Below, piece by piece: positions 1-12,099 of a stretch of 64,000 bases of DNA. The notes beneath the pieces are model-generated. The model searched no databases, was not told where the DNA came from, and worked only from the letters and a program-made list of their open reading frames with translations. This stretch comes from Bimuria novae-zelandiae CBS 107.79 (taxonomy: Eukaryota > Ascomycota > Dothideomycetes > Pleosporales > Didymosphaeriaceae): the NCBI GenBank assembly GCA_010015655.1, contig ML976678.1, positions 96,560 through 160,559 of the forward strand. The letters run 5' to 3'. Made by a program: the position numbers and the translations under genes. The stretch's first letter is position 1. Each line of letters begins with the position of its first letter.

Positions 1-985
1 TTTTAAGGATAATAGGTATTCTAGGAGTATTAGTACTATAATGAAAAGAATTTTAGTATTTATAGTATTTGGGTTAAAATAGTTCTAAACGCCTTGCTAA
101 ATTAATTAGAACCTTAAATAAGTAAACTATGTTAGCTAGCTTTAATAATTAGCTAAGCGTAAGGCCGGTACTAAAAGAGCGGTTTTAATTATTATAAAAA
201 AAAAATTCTTTTAAGCTTATTATAAATCATCGCCTGCTTTCTTACTCTAACAGCGATATATCTAGTAATTAATAGCGTAGGGAGAATTAGTCAACTTTCT
301 TAAAACGCTAGACTTATAACTATAAAGGTGAAATAGAGCTATGTAGTATATTATTTAGAGATTAAAATATAGTTCTAATATTTTAATATTATATAAAAAA
401 GTAGCTATGTTTTATACTAATTATTTAGCCTAATATTACCCCGCTTACATGACATACTAAGTTAAGTTCTATGATCCTATAAATCGAGTTTATATAACGG
501 CGGATTCTTGCGACATATAGCTCTTATATAAACTGTAGTTTATTTAAAAAAAATAGTCCTCACTATGAACTACGATTGTAGATTTTAATCTTTCTTTTTT
601 AATACCTCAATATTAATTTTTATTAAGTCAATTATTTTTACTTATTTCCTTACGCAAGTGTTTCTAAAGCCGAGAAGATGTGTAGCGTTAGATGCGACTC
701 TCTTTATGTGACGCCTCCGCACACCTGCAGTATGCTAGCGCCGCCATGCTAACCTAATCTAGCACGCATCTCCCGAATGAGTCGTCCGAGAGAAGAGGCA
801 AAGTAAGAAAGCCGTACGTACGCACCAGACGGTGAGGTATAAAATAGGTGTTAGCTACTGTATTCCTTATTCTAGGGTAACACATAGGTCTAAGATAATA
901 CTAAATAGAACTAACTTACTCAACCTTGTACCTACACGACTAGGACCCTCGAAGTTTATAAAAAATATATCCACACAAGGTCTCA
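1..985. other. AT-rich, RIP-like tract without a gene
   Basis: This stretch is strongly AT-rich with dense TA dinucleotides and stop codons in all frames, like the transposon tracts elsewhere in the window. I could not match it to an element family or find terminal repeats. A less degraded patch at about 715-850 is GC-normal. It ends where the GC content recovers just before the stop codon of the transcription-factor gene. It is probably the edge of a further repeat region extending left of the window. Confidence 0.5.
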
Positions 986-1089
986 ACCCCAGTCTTGGGT
1001 GAAACGCGCTCTTTCTCTTGATATATCAAAAAAAAACTCATAAATGTGCATTTTGCGCGTACGTTTCCTTCGACATCAAGTCGTCTTGA

Positions 1090-3553
1090 CTAAAATGTCA
1101 TGCCAAGTTCGTTCCCGTCAAATGCCATACCGTCCCACCCAAGCCCTGACCCTCCCATCGCAGAACTCCATCCCATATCCAACGGCAAGAACCCATTCCA
1201 TAGTGCCGCTTCATCTACCGGTCCTGTAATACCACTCCCGTTGATCGCGAAATCTCCTACTGCACCTAAGTCCGTCCATCCAAAGTCGCCCATCTGCTCC
1301 GTCATCGCCGGGCTCTCCGCTGTACTAGCGCTACCAGCTTGAGAAGGTGACTGCACAGAAACACCGCTCTGTCCCGGAAGAGGAGGGTAATTCCCACTTC
1401 CACTGCCTAGAGAATGACTCGCAACGTGCGTGCCAGGATGACGGAAGGTTGTACTGCTAGATTTGTCCTTGCGCGGTGCTTTGGCCCAGAGAAGGCGAAG
1501 AAGCTGGCTGTAGCGTGAGCCTGGGTGTTGTATGCCAATGTTGGCGCCGACGCTGCTGCGCTGCAGTCTCGAGACTGTTTCGTTGATCATGGCGCGGATG
1601 GCACGGTCTTCGTCATTGGTTATAACGCCAGTGCATCGCGCTCGGTAGAGGAAGACACCCGCGTAGACTAGGTAGAGATAGTACCGCAAAGGCATGAAGC
1701 GGAGTGACTTCTCGGGATCGACGAAGTTGTTGGCGGTGGTCAGGATGGCTTTCGCAGCATCGAGACCTTCGTAGATGAATCTGGCGTCACCCACAGCTCC
1801 TACGTTGTTAACGAAGACACGTTGCGGAGCGTGCATTTTCGATCCTGAATGGCTGCGCCTTTCGGAGTCTGATGGGTCCGAGGAGCCGTTCGCAGCAGGA
1901 AGCGCGCGGAGAATCGTCGCTTGGAAAGCGAAGGCGTTGATGTACAATCGCAGATAGTCGTAAGACATGAGCAGGCACGCCTTGAGCGGTGGCGAACAAG
2001 TCAGCGTTCCCCATACTGACTTCCATCCATAGATGGCAGCTCGGAAATCATCGATAAACTTGATGTAGCTTCCGCTCATATGGGTGCGGAAACTGGAACC
2101 GGGGTTTGAGTACAATGTGTCGTGGACGTTGCTAAATAGCTGGGTAAGCTCCAAGTTTGCTATACAGGTCAGTGTTGTAGGAAGCTGGTAGTCGGAGGGG
2201 TGTCTACCTTGGAAAATACTTGCATAGTCCTCCTGGCTACTGTTTGTGGGCATCAGCGAAGGGTAGTCTTCTCGTCTAAGCGTGGTAAGCGGTCCTGGAC
2301 CTCTCGACCAGAAGGCTTTTCCTATGCGTATTGAGATGTGCCGATCTGAGATATAGGCGCAAGTCCACAGGAGACGCTTTCGGTTGTGGTCCGCATCCCT
2401 TTCTTGGTCCACAAAGCGGAATGAGTATCTGTCTAGGGCGAGGAAATAAGCTATGCGCAACGCTATGCCAACATGCATCCAGCTTTCTTTGTCTTCTTCA
2501 CCTTTTCCGACTTTACCCGCGCCTCTTTGCGTATATGGTGCCCATTCGGCAAGGATAAGAAGAGCTTCTACTGCTTCAACACCGGCTTCACCGCCGGCAG
2601 CCAGATTGGAGACGAGGCCTTTCATATGTCCCGAGCATGAGTCGTATATGTATGGTTCTTCTACCAAATCTTTGGATGCAATGACGAGTATGGCCGTCAA
2701 CAGATGTGGCTCCTTCTTTGTGGTGTGAGCCAGCCTTGTAATGTCAAAAATCTCTGCTGGTGCTAGCGGATAATAAGGATGATAGTTTTCCTGATACCGA
2801 GCAAGTAACTGGTGTGCAATGCGCAACGTGAGCGTTCCTTCGTCCAGTAGCGGATACCCATACACCATGGTCAGAGTCGTTTTGCCTGGCAGAGCGGCGG
2901 CTGGCTGCAATAGCGGTTGAGTAGACGCATTCTCTTCTGAGCTAGATTCAGCGACTCTGGCGAGTATACCGAGAGCATCGGAAGGGTTTTGTATATTTGC
3001 AAATGACATCTCGTCAGACGTTGATGATCCAGACGTATTCAGTTGGTCTTCTCCTTCCTGCAGCTGAGATACAGGATCGGACCGCATCCATGGTGTTGTT
3101 CCAACGTTGCCTAGAGGGAAGCTACTTTCCTCATGGCTGTAGTTTGTAAGAGAGGGTAAAGCGCTCTCTTCTACAGTCTTTCGTCGCACTCGTCGGCCAC
3201 CGCGGTTGCTTCCACCCAACACGCAACTTAAATTGTCTCGCTTACATCGCAGACATGGGACGGTACCATTGTTGTCTCTGTGGTTTGCTAGTCAGTATGT
3301 AGAGGGAGCTGAAGGTTAGTCGCAAGAAACAGAGTCAATAACTAGTGTGTTACCCCAGGATGAGCAATACAAAGACCGACTTTCAGCTTGACGCGAGAGG
3401 ATAGCAAGATTTCACATACAATAGACAGCGGCTCTTCCTCTTACGGCAATTTAAACATGCTTGGTGCGCTCTTTTGATCTTCGGTGGCTCGTCACCCTGT
3501 GCAGCGTCCGGAGCGGATTCTGTAGCCGGCTGTGGGGTGGTAGAGGACTCCAT
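1090..3553 (-). CDS. Zn2Cys6 fungal transcription factor (773 aa, 2 exons)
   Basis: Predicted nuclear DNA-binding regulator. Exon 1 runs 3553-3420 (ATG at 3553), the intron 3419-3278 (142 nt, donor GTATGT, branch CTGAC, acceptor CAG), and exon 2 3277-1090. The splice joins frames exactly (134 nt plus 55 nt to the codon at 3222). It completes a GAL4-type zinc cluster with cysteines at residues 33, 36, 43, 53, 56 and 63 (ACLNCRKRKSRC, then PCLRC and SC). Without exon 1 the cluster would be lost, which supports this gene model. A low-complexity Ser/Glu region follows. A region at about residues 190-460 (YHPYYPLAP, LLTAILVIASKD, EALLILAEWAP) resembles the fungal-specific transcription factor domain of the Aro80/PrtT-like type. 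The tail is Gly/Ser-rich and acidic, as in activation domains. The target pathway cannot be read from the sequence. It stands alone, flanked by AT-rich repeats. Confidence 0.88.
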
Positions 3554-4711
3554 CCGATCATTCTGTCCCGGCCAGGATTGTATTGCTGAAGCGGACCGGA
3601 TTGTGAAATGTTGTCGGCTTTAGCTTCGGAAGCCGAGTGGGCACATCGGCGATGACTTTTGCGACCACTATGCCACTATAGGGCAAAAGATATCTTCCAA
3701 GGCATTAAGTGCAATGCGTGTCTCAGACTTCAGACAAATAGCGACTATGATCAGGACGCGGGACCATCGAAGCTGTTGAACATGCGGAGAGCGTGACCAT
3801 GAAAGCGCCCAGGCATCGGTCCGCTCGGCATTTGACGCTCAAGAGCGGCTAGCGTAGTTTGTATCCTCCCCAAGGCACATTCGACTCTTGCACACTTGAA
3901 CACGATCATCTGAATGCTTTTGTCCATGGCAGTGGTGTTGCATAGACAAATAAGTTCCGTCCGGCTAAACTTGTTCATCAGAATGTGCTTGTGTTCCAGG
4001 CGAGACAGTCTCTACAGTCTATTTTGAAGAAAAAACAGCCCAATGACGTATATTGTCACACAGCGTGTGATGAAGCAACATTCTGTGGTCCCTGAAAAAC
4101 GCAGAATAGGGATAAAATGTTGGCGATCGGTCTAAGATGTTTTGTTCGGCAGACCTCGGGAGTGTGTGGGATGTCACGCTGTTTCTTTGCGCTGGTGGCG
4201 CTAACGTGGAGGATCTCCCCGTGGGACTCTAAGTGTTCCTTCCACAATCCCCCACAAAACACCAGCGCGACCTCCGCAAACCGCCAACATCGCGCTCTTA
4301 TCTTGACTGCCCGAAAAAAAAAAAGAATGCACGACAAATTGCTTGCGCACTCGCAACTTCCTCTTCTCGCGGGTGACAGTCTCTAGCGACGTTTCTGGAC
4401 CTCGTCCAAAGTGGAAGGTCGATATATGACCAAGCCACCGTCGCGTTTACTTCCCCAGCGACCGGGGAGCTAATCGATGATAAACTACAATTAAGATCTT
4501 CGATAAGCCTTGTGTACCGGATGCGTCGACGATACGAGCGGTGATCTCTAGGGGTAGGAGACCATGGCGCAGCCCAGTGAGGCATCTACAGCCACTGCTT
4601 TGCATGAAAGAAGACGCCAATAGCCTAAGGCAGTGCAGCGCCGGACGAATCGCACGCGCCCACTACATTTCATATTGCGACAGCTAAATTAAATCACAGC
4701 GAGATGCCGTA
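3554..4711. other. GC-normal intergenic region upstream of the transcription factor
   Basis: About 1.1 kb of ordinary base composition between the regulator's start codon and the first transposon. It should hold the regulator's promoter and 5' UTR. Several short open frames lie here (3751-3978, 4056-4386, 4298-4585) on both strands, overlapping and without recognisable domains. I regard them as chance. A run of nine or more A residues lies at about 4314-4323. No tRNA or conserved motif was seen. Confidence 0.5.
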
Positions 4712-6579
4712 CTCACCCCACACGCCAACCGGAGGTTGGCCCTGCGCAGCCCAACGTAACTTCGGAGCCTAACGTAACTTTGAATAGAGATTGAAATTAA
4801 TCCGGTCTTTTAACAGCGTAGACTTCAATTATATAGACTAATATACAATGGCGTCAGTGTAGCAAATAGGGCAGGATCCACAGTCATCTCTCTGAGAGAT
4901 GGGACCCATTGGGGCTGAATTTGTAGGCTCTGCAAGTGGGCGTCCTTATACGTTTTTGCAGCCTTTTAAGCAACCTTTTAGGCGTTAAGCTTTACACGCT
5001 AATTAATTACTTATTACGCTACTTTAATAGTTACTATACTACCTTTTTATACTAGCCTTTTATCTTTAATCTACCTTTTTTATTATTATTAAGTTACTAT
5101 AGTAATATTGATAAGATTGCGCTTAGCTAGCATAAAACTATTAATTAGTAATCATAAACTTTTTAAGAATTTTATAAGCCTTTTACTTAATATATTACTT
5201 CCCTCTAGGGCGCGTAACATTTTTTAATACTATTATTAATATACTATTATTAATATACTATAGGTATATTAGTAATAAAGCTAAAATTAATAGTAGATAG
5301 AACTAATAGGGGTAGCGTCTTAACAGGTGCTAGTAGTTTTATATAAATAAGCTCTAAATTAAATTAAAATAATCCTAGCTTTCTGTTAGACGCTTAGAAA
5401 TATTCTACGCTTAAATATATTTATTTTAATCTTATAGATTATATATAAAAATTTAATTTTATTAAAGTCTATATATTTAGTTCGGGTGACTATCTTTATA
5501 GCCTGTTTATAATTCTACTTTAATAGCTAAAAATAGGGAACGTCTACAGGCTATAGATAATATCATAAATATAATAATAATAAATAGAATAGTATCCTAT
5601 AATTATTATAAAACTATATAAACGTAATAGTAAGATAGCTACTAAGTGAATACTATATATCGTTCCAGCGTGCGAGTTTATTTTTAAAAACAATTTAGCT
5701 ATTATATTAAAATAAAATTATTAGTATATACTAATATTAATATAGTAATTATATCGTCTTTAGGCAGCGCTATATTTATATACTAATAATAAATATAATT
5801 AAAGTTTTATATAAGAACTATTAGTTTAAATACCTTTTTATTATTAAAGATTAATTTAATACTTATAAAATAATCGCGAGACGTCTCTAACGCAAAAATA
5901 TAAGAATAATTAAGTTTTATAGTAACAATATATTAATTATTACTAACGCCTATGCGGAAGCCGATTTCACCTATATTATAAGTATGTAATAGGGTAATGC
6001 CGTAGGTGTATATTACCTTTTTAAGCTAAATAAAATAATAGCCATAAGCTTTAAACGTTAATATTATTATATAATTAATATAGTGCGACTTTTGCTTTAT
6101 ATAGTAATAGTTTAGATTTCTTAATAGCCATTACGATAGCTAGTCCTTACTAAGTAAAGAAATTTTACTATTAGGGTACGCATAATTAAGGATAATTTAA
6201 GTAGCGCCGTTTAACTATAGTATAAGGTATAGCGTACTAATAGTATTATAGCAACGTATATATAACTTTAGAGCTTTATTCTAGGTTTCTAAAAATTATA
6301 GATTCGTGCTACTATAGTTACAGTAGCTAATCTAGCCTCTAGCGCACGCTTAAAGTTGCGAAATAGACACGCTCTATTTGCGTGCTATAGCTATAAAATT
6401 AAATATTTCTAAACTAAAAAAACTAAAGAGATAATTAAAAATACGCTACTTAATTATATGGCTTTTACTATAATATTTAGGTATAGTTATAAATTACTTA
6501 TTAATAAAATAGAAAAATCTAGGACGTAAAGTTACGTTCGGCTGCGCAGGGCCAACCTCTGGCTGGCGTGTGGGGCGAG
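4712..6579 (-). mobile_element. Fot1/pogo-type DNA transposon, RIP-degraded (1868 bp)
   Basis: Terminal inverted repeats of about 50 bp face each other: CTCACCCCACACGCC at 4712 and its complement ending at 6579, each continuing into GAGGTTGGCCCTGCGCAGCC. TA dinucleotides flank both ends (4710-4711 and 6580-6581), the usual Tc1/mariner target duplication. The termini are far less mutated than the interior. The interior on the minus strand encodes a degraded transposase. This element marks the left border of the transposon tract. Confidence 0.85.
5200..6500 (-). pseudogene. Fot1/pogo transposase remnant (DDE_1 superfamily)
   Basis: Minus-strand reading with many stop codons. The clearest match lies around 5560-5370, where a degraded LQPVDVPYF-like motif is followed by a K/Y-rich stretch. 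This is the region after the second catalytic aspartate in Fot1/pogo transposases, where LQPLDV is highly conserved. The N-terminal helix-turn-helix part, expected toward 6400, is too decayed to read. It is non-functional. Limits are approximate. Confidence 0.6.
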
Positions 6580-6581
6580 TA

Positions 6582-8568
6582 TCCCTTAGGCTATAGCGAC
6601 ATGTACCGCTAGCAGGGGTCCCCTGTCAACATTCGTGTTAGCTATTATTAACAACTCGTCGCGTTAAAGATTATATATATTTTATTAAGATAGCTCTATT
6701 TTCTATTATTATATACTATAACGGTTTTATAGTTAACTAACAAGCTAGGTAATAAGTAGCAAGGAAACGCACTTTTAAAGAGGCTATAACTAAGATCCTA
6801 GCCCTTAGTTCTATTTAATTAAACCCTTTAACGTAGGAAGTCCGCGTAGGCTAGAGGTTAAATTACTAGAGTAAATGCTAGCGATTCCTACGCCGTATGA
6901 ATTATTCTGTCTCTTCTAGCCTAATTAGATCTAGAATACTATTGCTCGGAATACAAATACATATGCTAGACTGCACTATATCTCTGCTAACACAAATCAG
7001 CGGCACTAGCATCGAATCACAATAGATAAGATCTAGATCTTATAGGCTTAGTTATTTATATAGGGCTACTATCTGCCCTCTAAATTAAGAACTATTAGAG
7101 GAATAATATTACCTAAGTAATATATTTAGTTAGGCGATATATGTCTCTTATGTGGTTTTAATAGTTAAAGCTTTATTTATATATACTAGCTATAAATCTA
7201 GATCTACAAGAGTCTTCTAAAATATATATTAATAGTAAAAAGTCTACTATATATCTTAAACCTTCTGCCAAGAAGTAACGTCTATATCCTTAATTATGCT
7301 CTCTAAATTAGGTTAAGAAATAGTAGTATAAGGTAAAGCTATTAGCGAGACTACTCTAAAATAGGGTTATAGCCGACCATCTACGTTCCTTAAGAGCCGC
7401 CATTAATAAGCTTATAATATATTACTTTAAATATTTACTACACACGTATAATATACTAAATAAGCTAGTTTTATAAAGTTATAAAGTTTTTAGGTTAGCT
7501 AATTATAGTTATATCTATAGCTTTATATAGGCAAGCTAATCTAATAAGATAATAGACTATATTCTATATTTAACTATAACTAATGCTAGCTTAATAGTAG
7601 TAAGCTTAACCAAAACCCTCTCTAAGCTGGACAGGGCATCCATTTATATAGTTTATATAAATAACTACTTTAGTTCTATTCCTCTATTTCGACAGCTTTA
7701 GAAGGAAGGCTATAAAGCTATAAGAATAATTAGACTTTACTATAATCTTTTCCCATAGCTAAAATAGCTAAAAGATTATATTTAAATGATGTTCTAGAAT
7801 ACTATTATTATAATTTCTATACTAAATATTCTTTATATAGCCTAGGACGATAACAATATAGTGCTTATTTTGTCCACGGTCCATATAGTAAATGGTTCTG
7901 GGGATATGGTTTCGCGAGACCGTCGGATTCCCGCAAAAATATCTGCTAACGTAACTAGTTTAAGAAAGCTATTCTTTTGAGGTTTTGAATATATTCCTGT
8001 TAAAACCCTCTAGATTCCTAAAGTAATAGAGAATTATAATTACTTTATAGATAGTTTAAATATTATTAACTAACTTTAATAGTATGTAGAGACTTATTAT
8101 ATAAAATTCTAAGTATAGTAGGTAATTTTATATTAGCTTATTAACACTACTCATCACAATGCGCATTAAATAAGCGTCCTAAGCGTCCGCCTTTACTTAA
8201 TGTATAATTTAAAATAATGAAGCATTTTAATTTTCATAAGCAGATTTTTAATAGTGTATCCGTATTTTCCTATAAATCTAAACAGTTTAATTTATTAAAG
8301 AAATTACGGATTCCAAATTAACGCTTATAGCTATTAAGAGGGCATAAGTAGATATATAAATCCATTAGTAAAAAGCAATATGTCTGGTGTATCTTTTAGC
8401 GTTAAGAGGAAGAGCTTTAAGATTAGTATTAACCTTTTTAAACTAAATTTATAAAATAGATTAGATAAACGTCTTACAGTTATAAGTAGTGTGAGACTCC
8501 TCTCTATTATAAGACTTCTTATTAGGTAGAATTTTATTTAGTTTAATAGCTCTTTGTACTATAAAATC
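6582..8568 (+). mobile_element. piggyBac-type DNA transposon remnant, RIP-degraded
   Basis: The interval between two DNA elements is filled by a piggyBac-like transposase reading frame on the plus strand. I could not fix its termini: the TTAA target duplication typical of piggyBac is uninformative in such TA-rich sequence. Limits given are those of the neighbouring elements, so the true ends lie inside. A short palindrome (GCAGGGGTCCCCTG) lies near 6614. Confidence 0.6.
6900..8420 (+). pseudogene. piggyBac transposase remnant (DDE_Tnp_1_7)
   Basis: Plus-strand translation with stops shows collinear piggyBac landmarks. Around 7040-7160 there is an IYIGLLSAL...YMSLMWF stretch, like the N-terminal part with its small grassland of aromatic residues. 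Around 7655-7700 there is VYINNYFSSIPLF, matching the conserved YMDNYFTSIPLF. Near 7845-7935 follow DDNNIVLILSTVH and SRDRRIPAK, matching the W-x-DN / V-x-x-LS-x-x-H segment and the R-K-RPAK segment. Near 8027-8085 an IENYNYFIDSLNIINQL-like stretch corresponds to the conserved Y-N-x-x-M-G-G-V-D motif with the last catalytic aspartate. The order and spacing fit the family. All domains carry TAG/TAA stops and typical C-to-T substitutions, so it is dead. Confidence 0.72.
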
Positions 8569-9950
8569 TAACGTACTCCACAAGCGAATGTCCGAAAATG
8601 CCAAGACCCCACTAAAATCTATACTCTACACGATAGTATAGAATGCGCATAAATAGTTGTAAGAAATTATAATAGGTTAATTTACTTAGAATTTACTTTT
8701 ACTTATTTTTTATACGTGCGCAAATTATGCCTAGCCTTACTACAGTATTTATCATTCTATTAAGTTAATTTACCTTTATTATCGAGTACGCTATTATTTA
8801 TTTTTATTTTCTTATTATTACGCGCCGTAAAGTCCTTTAGAGTAATTAGTTATTAGCTTTCTTTCCCTATAAGAACCTGTTTCTACTATAGTTACTTTTC
8901 TTATATGATTTCTATAGAGTAGCCTTATTAGTAGCTTAAAGCTTAGTAATCTACTTATGAAAAAATGATTTAGGTGCCTTTAAATTCTCTGCTTTACTAG
9001 CGTTAATAATAACCTAAATTCTAGGGTGTTATTAGGCGTCTACAATTTCTATAAGCTACTATTTGCTACTAGTAGTAGTAGTATACGTAAGCGGACGTTA
9101 AGCTTTAATATTACTATTTTAAGATTAAGGAAAATAAGTCCTGCGTCTTAAAAGCTTTTATAAATATTACTTTAAGTTATTATACCTTTAAACGCGGTAA
9201 ACAAAATAACGTTAGAACTTATTTTTAGTAATATACGTAATATAGTTAAGTATTAGATCCTTATATTAGCGCCTATACGCCTTCTTTAACGGCGAAAAAC
9301 ATCATATATCTAGTAACTATAAGAGGTACGACGAATGTAGAGGCATATAAAAAGTAATAATCTTATGATCTTTATAGTATTACTAGAATTTAAGTAAGTT
9401 ATAACTCTTATACCTATTAATAATAAGCAGCTAATAATTATTAATAGTACACGTATTTATATGCTAGTTAAAGTGCTTTAGCTACTATAAACTAAGCTTA
9501 TTTATTATCTAGCTATTCTTAGGGACTATGAAAATCTAGTCGCGAGGTGGATCTTTCTCCTAGTACTAGGTAGAGAGGTAGTGCTTACCATAGAAAATAG
9601 TAAAATATAGAATTGCCTAGCCTATCGCATTAACGCCCTAGATAACCAAAGTCTACTTTTAGTTAACTTACTATACACCTTTTAGCCTGCCTTAATACTT
9701 AAAGCCTACATTAACTACTCCTATTAATATTATGTTTATTATAAAGCTAGTCTTATTAAAGTTATAAGTATCTTTATCTAGAATACTATACTTGGCTTTA
9801 GTATTCTTTATAAGCTAGAACCAGCCTTATATAACCTTAAGATCCTTACAAATGGCTCTTTTATATTTATACTTTTAATTAAATTTAACTTAAAGCTCTA
9901 ACTAGCGCATTATAAAATTTATAGCCTAGTTTTAACTGATAGGATTCTAG

Positions 9951-10111
9951 TGTAAGGGGATGGATGCTTAGGGAGCCAAAGGTGTCAGAAGAATTCTTAT
10001 AAATTTAATAGAAAGTCTAAAGTTAAGCTTTAGGCATCGAACTTATATATTTAGGATTTGTATAACTAAGCATTAAAGATCTAAGGTAATAGCTAGGCGT
10101 ATCCTATTATA
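9951..10111 (-). repeat. LTR of gypsy C1 (3' LTR), 161 bp
   Basis: Starts TGTAAGGGGATGG and ends TATTATA, a RIP-altered TATTACA, so the termini were TGTAA/TTACA. The copy in the second gypsy (46893-47048 plus 55750-55754) is also exactly 161 bp, which confirms both ends. It is short for a gypsy LTR. Confidence 0.88.
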
Positions 10112-10179
10112 TACCTTTCTTTTCGCTATTAGAATAAATAAAAATGCCTGCGTTTTATCCTACTATATAGCTTTATATT

Positions 10180-12050
10180 TATTTTATTATCTACTTGTAA
10201 TTCTCTTACTATTATAAAACTCTTACTAGTTCTGTTTTTACGTGTTCAATTTTATATTCATACTATAAGTAGTTACTATAGTAGTATGTGGTTGCTAGTG
10301 CGTGTACTTATTATTATTATATATAAAATCGCTTCTTGTCTAGCTTTTAAACGTTACTTTTTTTATACTCTCTTTTTTTTATTAACTTTATAAACTATAT
10401 TTTCTTACTTTTCGCCAAGTCTTCTTTAACTTTATAATTTAATTTCTATTTTTATTTTAATAAAATAATTAGCCCTTTACGAAACAATCACACGGCAATT
10501 ACTTTTAAGTATTAATAGTATATTATTGATTTTAGTAATAAAATAAAGGAAGTCCTATTCACGTCGTACTTACTTAGTTACTAACTTAAGAAGACTAAGC
10601 TTTTTAAAAATAAAATTATTATTTCTAACGTTATCGTTATCCTCCTTAGCTAGCGTATTAAAAAATTTAGTCTTTTTAAAACTCACGAAGTAAGTTTTAA
10701 CCCCTTTTTTATATTTTCTTTACTTTTTCTTACCTTCTAACTTGACTCTTTACTCCTTTAACCCCCATTTTAATTCTTTATTATCCTAGGTGTGCGCACT
10801 CGCTAACTTAATACGCTTAGCTTTTAGAGTCTAATCTTACTACGCGCGATAATTAAGCGCTAGTATATTAATTATATTACCTATAGACGTATCTATTAGT
10901 AGGTGCTAGTAGGCAAGATAGTGTCCTATAAGGAGTGCTATACCTATAAGCTTACTAGCTCTACTAGATAAGTATGCTTTAGTCTAACTTATTCTAGATA
11001 CGTTTAGGGTGTGTTTACTAACTTTTTTCCTTACTTAGAGTTAGCCTACTTTTAACAAAGTTAGCCGCGAAGAGTTTACTAATATTATAATTATTAGTAT
11101 AAGCTATTTTATAAATAAGCTTTTAAAAAGTAGCTAAGAGTGAAAAACCTTCTTTTCTTACTTTAACACGATCTATTCTACTCGTAAGGTTATTATTATT
11201 AATTACTATACCTCCTTTAAAAGTAAAACTATTACTACTTTAAGCCCTATTAGTTTCTTTTTTAAGCCTATTTATTCATTAGAGTGCATTGCTATCCCGG
11301 TTAAAATGACTTTTAACCTTTTTTAAGTTTATATTACTAATTTTAAATTATTCTATTAAGAGTGTAACAATCTTTCTGAAAGTTTTTTTTAAATACTAAA
11401 GCTATTTTCTAACAGTAACATCGTGTAACTTTCTAGAAAGCCTATAGTAGTAGATAAGAGTATTATTATAGTTAGTTTTTTGGTAATAAATAATATCCTC
11501 GCGGGAGCTAATATACCTATTTAAGCCTACTAGGGCTTACGCTAGTAGCTTTAGGCTATTATATTTAAAAAAGCGCTTAAGGAAAGGGGATCATAGCTTC
11601 CTTAATTTAAGTAATATATTAAATAGCAAAGAAAATGATCCAGATATTATTAAAAAGGATTTAACTATTCCTTTAGTAGATAAATATACCACTTTTACGT
11701 AGTTCTTTTTTCTTTTTTCTTTTTAGTTTGCTTCTAACACTTTTCTCTTTTATAAGAGTTATCTATTACTATTATAAGAACTATGTATTTTCCTTATTAT
11801 CGTTAGTAGTTCTAAGGATCTTTTAAGTTACTTTTTTTTTTTTTTAAATTCCTTCTTAACTTTCCTTTTTAACTAGATAAGATTACTTATACTTCCTTTT
11901 AGCCTAATTCTTAGCCTTGCCTAATACTTAGCTTTATTCCTTAATAATATTATTTCTACACTTATTTTAGATATTTCTATTTAGTTAAGGTTTTTATCTT
12001 AGTAAGGCAGGCATCGTAGAACCTCCTTTAGACCCTAAGAAAAGCTAATT
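10180..12050 (-). pseudogene. Extra reading frame of gypsy C1, downstream of the chromodomain
   Basis: About 1.9 kb between the chromodomain (near 12140-12290) and the 3' LTR. It carries a degraded minus-strand reading frame that is not gag or pol. The same segment, in the same place, occurs in the plus-strand copy at about 45000-46890, so it belongs to the element and is not a separate insertion. In the less damaged plus copy part of the frame reads ALLIGHYLACERLLIDAF and is followed by a charged K/R/E-rich, probably helical, stretch. I do not recognise the family. It could be an envelope-like or captured host gene, but nothing seen proves either. Confidence 0.5.
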
Positions 12051-12099
12051 TAGGAGATATTGTAGTAGAATCTTATTAATAGTTTTCTATTATAATTTT

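Noticed and set aside
3751..4585. Several 75-95 codon open frames on both strands
   Set aside because: Overlap each other, show no domain, no introns and no neighbouring signals; probably chance in GC-normal intergenic DNA.
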